This document shows positions 57,880 through 64,000 of a stretch of DNA of 64,000 nt, one piece after another. Origin of the DNA: Neoechinorhynchus agilis (lineage: Eukaryota > Acanthocephala); the NCBI GenBank assembly GCA_051530055.1, contig CM121342.1, positions 5,580,001 to 5,644,000 of the forward strand, written 5' to 3'. A program made the translations under genes and the position numbers. The notes below the pieces were generated by a model. The model saw only the letters and a program-made list of their open reading frames with translations. It had not been told where the DNA came from and searched no databases. How positions within the stretch are numbered: position 1 is the stretch's first letter; the number at the start of each line of letters is the position of its first letter.

Positions 57880-59690
57880 ATTGATCTACGGAGAAAAGAG
57901 CAAAGTTGCAAGCAAAGAGGAGGTGAATATGATTCTATGGAGCGAAAATGCGGTCTTAAATACTCAAGATGTTTACAAGCATTCAAAGGTATTGTTTGAA
58001 TGTTTTTGAGTGAAATGTTTGTTTTGCCGATCCCAAAATTTGATAACCATGAGCAAAACTCGTCTACAAATTATTTTTTACTAAAATATGATACCAAAAT
58101 TAATAATAATGCTCAATAATGATAACTTAAGGTTACTTTGACCCAAAAAATATTTCACACAGCTCTGATAGAAATAAAATCTTATATTCTTCAAAATAGT
58201 AAAGAACTAAACTGCTTGTGATTCTAATCAATGCGAAAACTTAGATATTCCGTAATGAAAAATTCATAAAGTCAATGAGTGTTTATTTGTTCATGTGAAG
58301 CTTTCGAAATGCGCCTCAATTTAATATTGATTACATTTCGTGATTGGTTTTTAATTTAAAAAGTTAATTTGTGTTTCCATAAAATATATTTTTCGTCTCT
58401 AACTTTGACCTGAATTGAACCACATCGAATGAATTTTCATGATCCTAAGACGAAAAAGTTTATTTAACGATATAAAATTCCATTGGCGTTTGCAGAATCC
58501 GAGTTCTGCCAAAGCGGTGATATCTTTCCTTAGCGTTTATGGGGATTTATAAGTCTGTAATGTTTTTCCGAAAAAAGTGTTAGTATCACTCATGGAATCC
58601 GATGTATAGAAACCAAAAATATTATTTTTAGCGAATCAGATGCTGCGCAAGGGTTGTATGTTTTTTTATTAAAATGGAGATTTATTTTATTTTGTTTTGT
58701 TCGAGTGGAGAAAGTAATTAAATTTAATTAAATTAAATATTTCGATCCTCTATCTCGGATCTTCTTCAGTATCTTAAAAACACAAACAGGGATTGTCAAT
58801 CACTCAGTGTCTAATAATATCCGGCGGAAGTCTCAATCTCAGCTTGAAATCCGACTTGTTGCCATTGAACGTTTCGAAAGCATCTATGTAGAGGGCTTAA
58901 CAAATTACTGACTTCATTGTTCGCAGGAAACCACTTGGAAGCTTTGCTAAGGAAGTTATGAAGCCACGCCGTCGTCCACTTTGATTAAGCAAATAAACTC
59001 TTGAAATTTATGAACCGCTTTTTTAGTTATGGCGATCGAATATTTGGAATCAGCGGGTCGAGATGGACACAACCTGGAGGTAACGGAAATTTTGACTGAC
59101 AGAATTGAAAATCACGTATTTAACTTTACGTACACATCAAAATGCTTTAGTTGTGGGTTATCTGAGGACATTTCAAAAGGCTTGTAAGTTAGATGGACAC
59201 TTGAAACACTGATCTACCGTGAAATCGAATACTCACCTTTGACGTAAATATACAGCCTAAACAAAGAACGTCTTTTAAACTAGATTCCGTTTATTACAAT
59301 TAATTGCGAGTTGTTTTTAAATCGATGTGAACTAAACGGTCTTAACGCATTTGCATTGAAGTGTTTTTGTATGGACGCAAATAACGCAGAAACTTGGGTA
59401 TTTTTATCTTTGTAAATCTTTATAAATTCAAAAACCTCCAACTAAAACAAGAGCTGGATGAACAGAAAATCATAGCGAGAATCTAGGCTTATGGTAAAGT
59501 GCCGAGACGTCAAGTCCATTTAAAATTCTAATCGAACATGATTAAAGATTGTATTTCGAAAAAAAGAATGATTAAATTGAGATGCTGAAACGTTGAGTGG
59601 AACGCTTCTAACGAATCTTTACGAGATTTTCTTACTAAAGATTGACCTCCTGGTTCTAAAAATAAACCCAGCCATACATTCCTAATTCTT
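57880..59690. other. Mostly AT-rich spacer; one coding-like patch
   Basis: No domain found. At 58804-58892 (+) a frame reading NNIRRKSQSQLEIRLVAIER lies between acceptor-like and donor-like sites, and 58928-58985 reads KPLGSFAKEVMKPRRRPL before a stop and AATAAA, but the phases do not join, so no gene is called. A 'cttcttcag' motif near 58765 resembles the tails of the Penelope-like pieces. Confidence 0.35.
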
Positions 59691-59692
59691 CA

Positions 59693-61440
59693 TTGTGGAT
59701 ACAAAGTGGAAAGGGTTCCTTCTTCAAATTAAAGATTTTAAAAATTACGCAGCAACAACGTCCGCCGCGGCGGCTGTTTCGCTTGCTGGCGAAGGGGTGC
59801 CCAGTCTCCAATGCAAATCGGTCAAATGCAGTGTTTGTCTTCGTGTCTTCAAACCCATTCTCAGTGGTCTCGTCCGCTCCCACGGTCAACATGGGCATTG
59901 CCCTGGATCCAGAAAACGGTCAATTCAGCCTGCTTCTCCGTCTTCATCCAATCCATGCGATTTAACCGAACTCACAACTGTGGTCACAGACACGAATGCC
60001 CCACCGCCAGCACTAGTCGAGATGCTTTCACACGGTACCCGCATGATTAGACGAATCCCGCGAGGCGCCAGGTCCTCCATAGCTTCCAAATTAGCATGCC
60101 TGATCGAGCGTATCATACGAGATCCAACCGTACCATCTGACTGGTTCAACCTCCTCGCGTTTCCCAAAGCCGTCTTACGTGTTCCCACACAAACTGCTGA
60201 AGCCAACGAGAATCAATCGCTCAGTCAAAAGATTCGCAACAGGTCCGACGCTTTCGAGTCCTTTGAACAAGTCGAGCATCTTGGATGGCAGAGCCATCGC
60301 CGTAATGCTCCTCACGACCCGGACTCTCAACTACGTGCGAAATGCTCCGAGAAGCTGGAGGACATCGATCTGAGGGGTGCCGTTCGACTTGTAAGCGGAA
60401 CGGACCGCCTACTTGCGCCGAACAAGGACATCCTCGACTCCTTAAAATTGAAGCATCCTCCACGCGGACGGAGTTGCTTCAAGCCAAATTATGATCCGTG
60501 TTCACAGAGTCCGACCGCGATCCCCTCATACCTATTACAGTCTCCACCGTCACTTCCGCTCTGATGTCCTTTCCGCCTTGGTCAGCTGGAGGGCATGATG
60601 GTTTAAGCCCTCGATACTTACGGGATTTGATCTGCTTCTCTTCTGGAGCTCAAGGTACACGATTGCTGAACGCAATCACCGAGCTCACACGCGTAATCGT
60701 CCGCGGTTCCGTACCTTCTCCAGTCGCGCGTCTACTCTGCGGTGCCAAGCTGATCGCTTTCACAAAAAAGGTGGAGGGGTTCGTCCGATTGCCGTTGGTT
60801 GTACCTTCCGTCGACTGGCATCCAAAGTCGCGTGTCAGTTCGCCACCGATCGATTATTCGATCAACTTTTGCCGGTTCAATTAGGAGTCGGAGTTCCTGC
60901 TGGAGGCGAGGCGGCCGTACATGCAGCACGAGCGTATAGTCGAAATGGTATCAATACGGGAGGTGTGGTGTTGTGGGCGCGTTCAATTCAATATGCCGCA
61001 CCGCGATAACAGAGGTTGTCCATCATCACTACCAGAAATCTACCAGTATGTGTCCTTGTGCTACGACCAGTCCAGCATGCTGCTGTTTGGCGAGTTCCAG
61101 GTCGAGTCAGCAGAGGCTGTTCAACAGGGTGATCCTCTAGGTCCTCTGCTGTTCGCATTGACGATCAATCATCTCGCCCACAACCTCAACGACTGTTGCA
61201 TTGCAGAGGAAATCGACCAGCTCATCCGTGACATCAACAGTATCTCCGAAATGGATGCCGATATCGGACCATTCCTGAGAACGGACAAATGCGAGATAAT
61301 TTCGGACGACCAAGATGATGCGTCGAGACTGCTCACCGTACTGCCCGGAGCAAAGATAACTGCAGAAGGAAACGTTCTCTCAAAAGCCATCGATCAATTG
61401 TGGATTATTTTCAATAAAAGAAGGTCCATTTCGGAATGAA
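59693..61440 (+). mobile_element. Restriction-like-endonuclease LINE, N-terminal and RT part, decayed
   Basis: The frame opens with a zinc-finger-like CSVCLRVFKPILSGLVRSHG...H, then RMIRRIPRGARSSIASKLAC. After frame changes, reverse transcriptase pieces follow: SFPPWSAGGHDGLSPRYLRD, GAKLIAFTKK, and AVQQGDPLGPLLFALTINHL. The YxDD region that should follow is missing or degraded, and the sequence ends at 61440 without the nuclease domain. At least two frame breaks are visible, so it is inactive. The missing C-terminus corresponds to the type of sequence at 27.7-28.3 kb. Its end overlaps the end of the Tudor reading frame. Confidence 0.75.
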
Positions 61441-63561
61441 CGATAAAGTACAGATCATTTGGTTCTCGTGGGTCAACATGCACAACCTTGACTCGGTACT
61501 TGCCCGTTTTAATAAAGTATTCGGTTTGTGTCGGTATCCGGAACATCATCCGATCATAAACATTGTGCTGTTTCATACTCACATGCGTATCCGTCTCAGA
61601 CAAAGCATCCGCAACTAAAACCTCGACTTCGTCACACAACACCTTTGTGACCATTAAAACCAAAGGGAGACGTCGATTTATTCGAGCTTTGTTGTACTCC
61701 TTGACGTCCGTCAAGACCAGGTCGCCAACTTTTCTATTTCGGATCACTCGATGCATTGCTAACTCGATGCAATCCACGTCCGTAAGGTCAATGTATCCAC
61801 CTTTTTCTACGTCAAACAACCGACATTCTCCATTTTCCCGAACACAAACTTGACATTCCGCATTATCGAGATTTTCACGAAGGTCAACTCGATGACCTAT
61901 CAATCCACAAGTGTCGCTCACAAATAAACTCAAACACTTCAATGTACATGGCCGTTTGGATATTTCGACCGGGCAGTGGTAAATTGATGAGCGGTTTATC
62001 GTTCCGAAGTTACCGTAATCGATGTAGTAAACTATCATGCGATCTTCAATCCTAGCTATTACTTTAACTCGGTATAAGTCTTCGGTGCCGCTTTTGTCCG
62101 TATAGGGAGCGAGATAGTACCTTCCGTCCACTTCTGGTTCGGCTACCTGTAATTTCTTAAGAATAGCCAAACTATTCACCTCTTGATGCTGTGCCTCAAG
62201 TTGTGAGACTACAGATTCCGGTTGATAGAATAAGTAGCGAGGAGAGTGGGCGTACGTTATTAGCACTTTACATAGTTTTTTCAGGTTATTCGGGGACGCC
62301 AATGTCGCACGAATACTCTCAAACACTGATTCATCAACGTGGGGAGTTTGGCAGCTTTTTTACTAGGCAAACATTTATCGACAAGTGTCGTCAATCACTG
62401 TTCACATGGAGTACAGCTAATCGAAACGTATACTCATTAGTTAATAAAAAGGAATCCAAAAGCAATGAAGTCTACGGATCTCTAAATAGCCCACTTTTGC
62501 GGGAAATCATTCAAAATTAGCTAAATTACGCCGATTTTTGTATATTTTCCATTGAACCTTCTTCTCAACGTGACCCTACAGCCAAACTCACCATCTACGC
62601 AGTAGTGGCAAACACTTTCAAGAGTTTTCTTGATCGTTCTCCTTGTTGATAGATTATATAAGTCGATTAGATGATACTCTTCATTGAGTATACATCGTTG
62701 AATACCTTTAATGCGAATTTTAGCATCGACGCTCATTAGAAATTCTCTTGTGATTGCAGTGGCTCGGTCGCTATTTTCGAAATGTGGTAAGAATGTAACG
62801 AACGATTCATAGAGACAACAATAGGCAGTGTTGATTGGATCCGTGGCCATGAAGGAATCGCTATAATAGTACAGATCGTCCATATAAACCGTAAAAGCGA
62901 TTCCCTTGTCAACGTCGTACACATCGACCAATCCACCATTAGCACCGACTTGGGACATGAGCCAAACTCGCCCCATGTGCTTTTGGCAACAGCGAAGAAC
63001 CAAAATATCATTGTAATAATACCCAGTCTTGTTGTGTACTTCGTGATTTTGAAGCAAAAGCATCGGAAACTTTAAGTATCCATTGCTGTCCGCCCGCTTG
63101 AACAATTCACTAATTCTTTGTTCGTAATTTCTATGTTGAATCAACATAGCACAGTTCGATGCTATGCTAAGGACTTTAATCTCATCATCTCGTTTCAGTG
63201 ATGTTCCGTGCGTCTCGTAAAGACGACGGATGCATTTGTTTCTGTCAATGAAATCGATCATGTTGACTTCCATTATTTGATCAGTAAAGTCGCAAGTTGC
63301 TGGGATTTCTGTCGGCTCAAATGTTGGGCACATTATCAATGAACAGAATGGATCGGCATCTTCTATTGTGAATGGAAGAATGAAATTTTCATCAGGTTTG
63401 GCTGAAGCAAAACATTGTTTTGATCCGTCCTTCGATTTCGTTTTTGTTTCCTGACCACCGTCCTTCGTTATGTAGCGTGGTAATGTCCAATAAAAGCAAA
63501 AAACAACAACAATGAATTCGATATTATTCTCAAAGTGCTGATTAGATATTTTTTGAATCAT
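61394..63561 (-). CDS. Multi-Tudor-domain protein, C-terminal part interrupted
   Basis: Tudor proteins bind methyl-arginine tails of Piwi proteins and scaffold piRNA or germ granules. Two open blocks are present. 63561-62521 has a divergent extended Tudor pattern: VWLMSQVGANGGLVDVYDVD, AFTVYMDD and AYCCLYESF. About 62330-61394 has a canonical core, YYLAPYTDKSGTEDLYRVKV followed by RMIVYYIDYGNFGTI, and a C-terminal VHVDPREPNDLYFIVHSE that reads like the opening strands of a further Tudor domain. That domain is cut where LINE sequence begins (about 61439), leaving a short alien tail and a stop. The blocks may be one gene with an intron near 62327-62520 or two adjacent genes; I found no fully phase-consistent junction. 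The start lies upstream of 63561 or outside the window. Confidence 0.75.
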
Positions 63562-63645
63562 TGAAAATATTAGTAGACGTGTTCGTTTATCAGAGAAAAT
63601 AAAAAGAGGCCGAAAAATGAGGCAAAATAAAAAAAATTTCTATTT

Positions 63646-63939
63646 CTATAAAAAAAACCCAAAGTGTAACGTCAATTTTTCTATAAAAAATAACGACCAA
63701 ATTTTGAGTGAACATCCCAATTTCGAGTACTTAGTTGCGGTTTTAGGCATTTTATTTGCATTTATCGAATCGTTGTCGCTTTCCCATGCGTTCTTGAGTT
63801 GATCAGATGCTTCATTCGTCCTTTCGTTTTTCGTTTGAACATTTCTTGCGACTCGCTTCGATCGTTGTCTTCGTCGTCGTTCAATACGTGTTCTCGCTCG
63901 TACTCCACAACTCGCTACCGACTCCGTTTCCTCTGTCAA
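63646..63939 (-). CDS. Possible upstream exon of the Tudor gene
   Basis: The minus frame reads LTEETESVASCGVRARTRIE and then RRRRQRSKRVARN, charged and codon-regular through about residue 75, before turning AT-rich. Its position and strand suit a 5' exon of the Tudor gene. No domain; the splice link is not shown. Confidence 0.3.
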   Translation of the reverse strand: MTEETESVASCGVRARTRIERRRRQRSKRVARNVQTKNERTNEASDQLKNAWESDNDSINANKMPKTATKYSKLGCSLKIWSLFFIEKLTLHFGFFL

Positions 63940-64000
63940 CCTCAGGTCCGCAAGCCGCTCAACGTTATCAAGTTCGTCGTCCGTTTTATTAAAGATTTTA

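Noticed and set aside
58804-58987. Possible small two-exon gene with an adjacent AATAAA
   Set aside because: Reading frames of the two coding-like patches cannot be joined at the visible splice sites.

Overview
The window comes from an animal nuclear genome, most likely an early-branching nematode or another small ecdysozoan. Evidence for this is the compact introns (about 42-160 nt apart from repeat-filled ones), an operon-like pair with only 55 bases between stop and next start, a GH18 chitinase with a chitin-binding tail, multi-Tudor coding of the piRNA-pathway type, and a nuclear YTH m6A reader that Caenorhabditis lacks. The species cannot be fixed from the sequence alone.

Layout. 1-15.1 kb (+): a tensin gene. 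Its PTEN-like C2 exons lie at 2.2-2.7 kb and its SH2-PTB exon at 13.1-15.1 kb. The roughly 10.4-kb intron between them holds the complex I gene NDUFA6 and three tandem arrays. 15.2-23.6 kb: a Penelope-like inverted-repeat remnant, then two seemingly identical chitinase genes (-) in a 1,850-bp direct duplication that flanks YTHDC1 (+), then a LINE fragment. 23.9-35.0 kb (-): LACTB-like serine hydrolase, NDUFA10, and the P5A-ATPase ATP13A1. The last two are operon-like, and ATP13A1 carries a ~24-unit minisatellite and an antisense LINE fragment in introns. 35.5-39.2 kb: a decayed CR1-like LINE. 39.7-42.4 kb (-): an 896-aa protein built of 61-aa repeats. 43.1-48.5 kb (-): two inositol polyphosphate 5-phosphatases with a near-identical 3' tract. 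49.2-54.5 kb: a small orphan gene, a divergent DDX18/Has1-like helicase with a satellite in its intron, tRNA-Ser(GCU), and three copies of a tRNA-derived SINE. 55.7-57.9 kb (-): a paired-like homeobox gene and a small secreted acidic protein. 59.7-63.6 kb: a restriction-like-endonuclease LINE (+) abutting a Tudor-domain gene (-) whose last recognisable domain is cut at the LINE junction.

Much of the non-coding sequence is repeats: five tandem arrays (unit sizes about 190, 114, 218, 101 and 88 bp), several fold-back elements, SINEs, LINE pieces and a Penelope-like remnant. No CRISPR array, LTR element or prokaryotic feature was seen. I found no single wholly new system. The most notable items are the nested tensin/NDUFA6 locus, the chitinase duplication around an m6A reader, the gene-conversion tract in the phosphatases, the two complementary pieces of one LINE family, and a NDUFA10 without its Walker A lysine.
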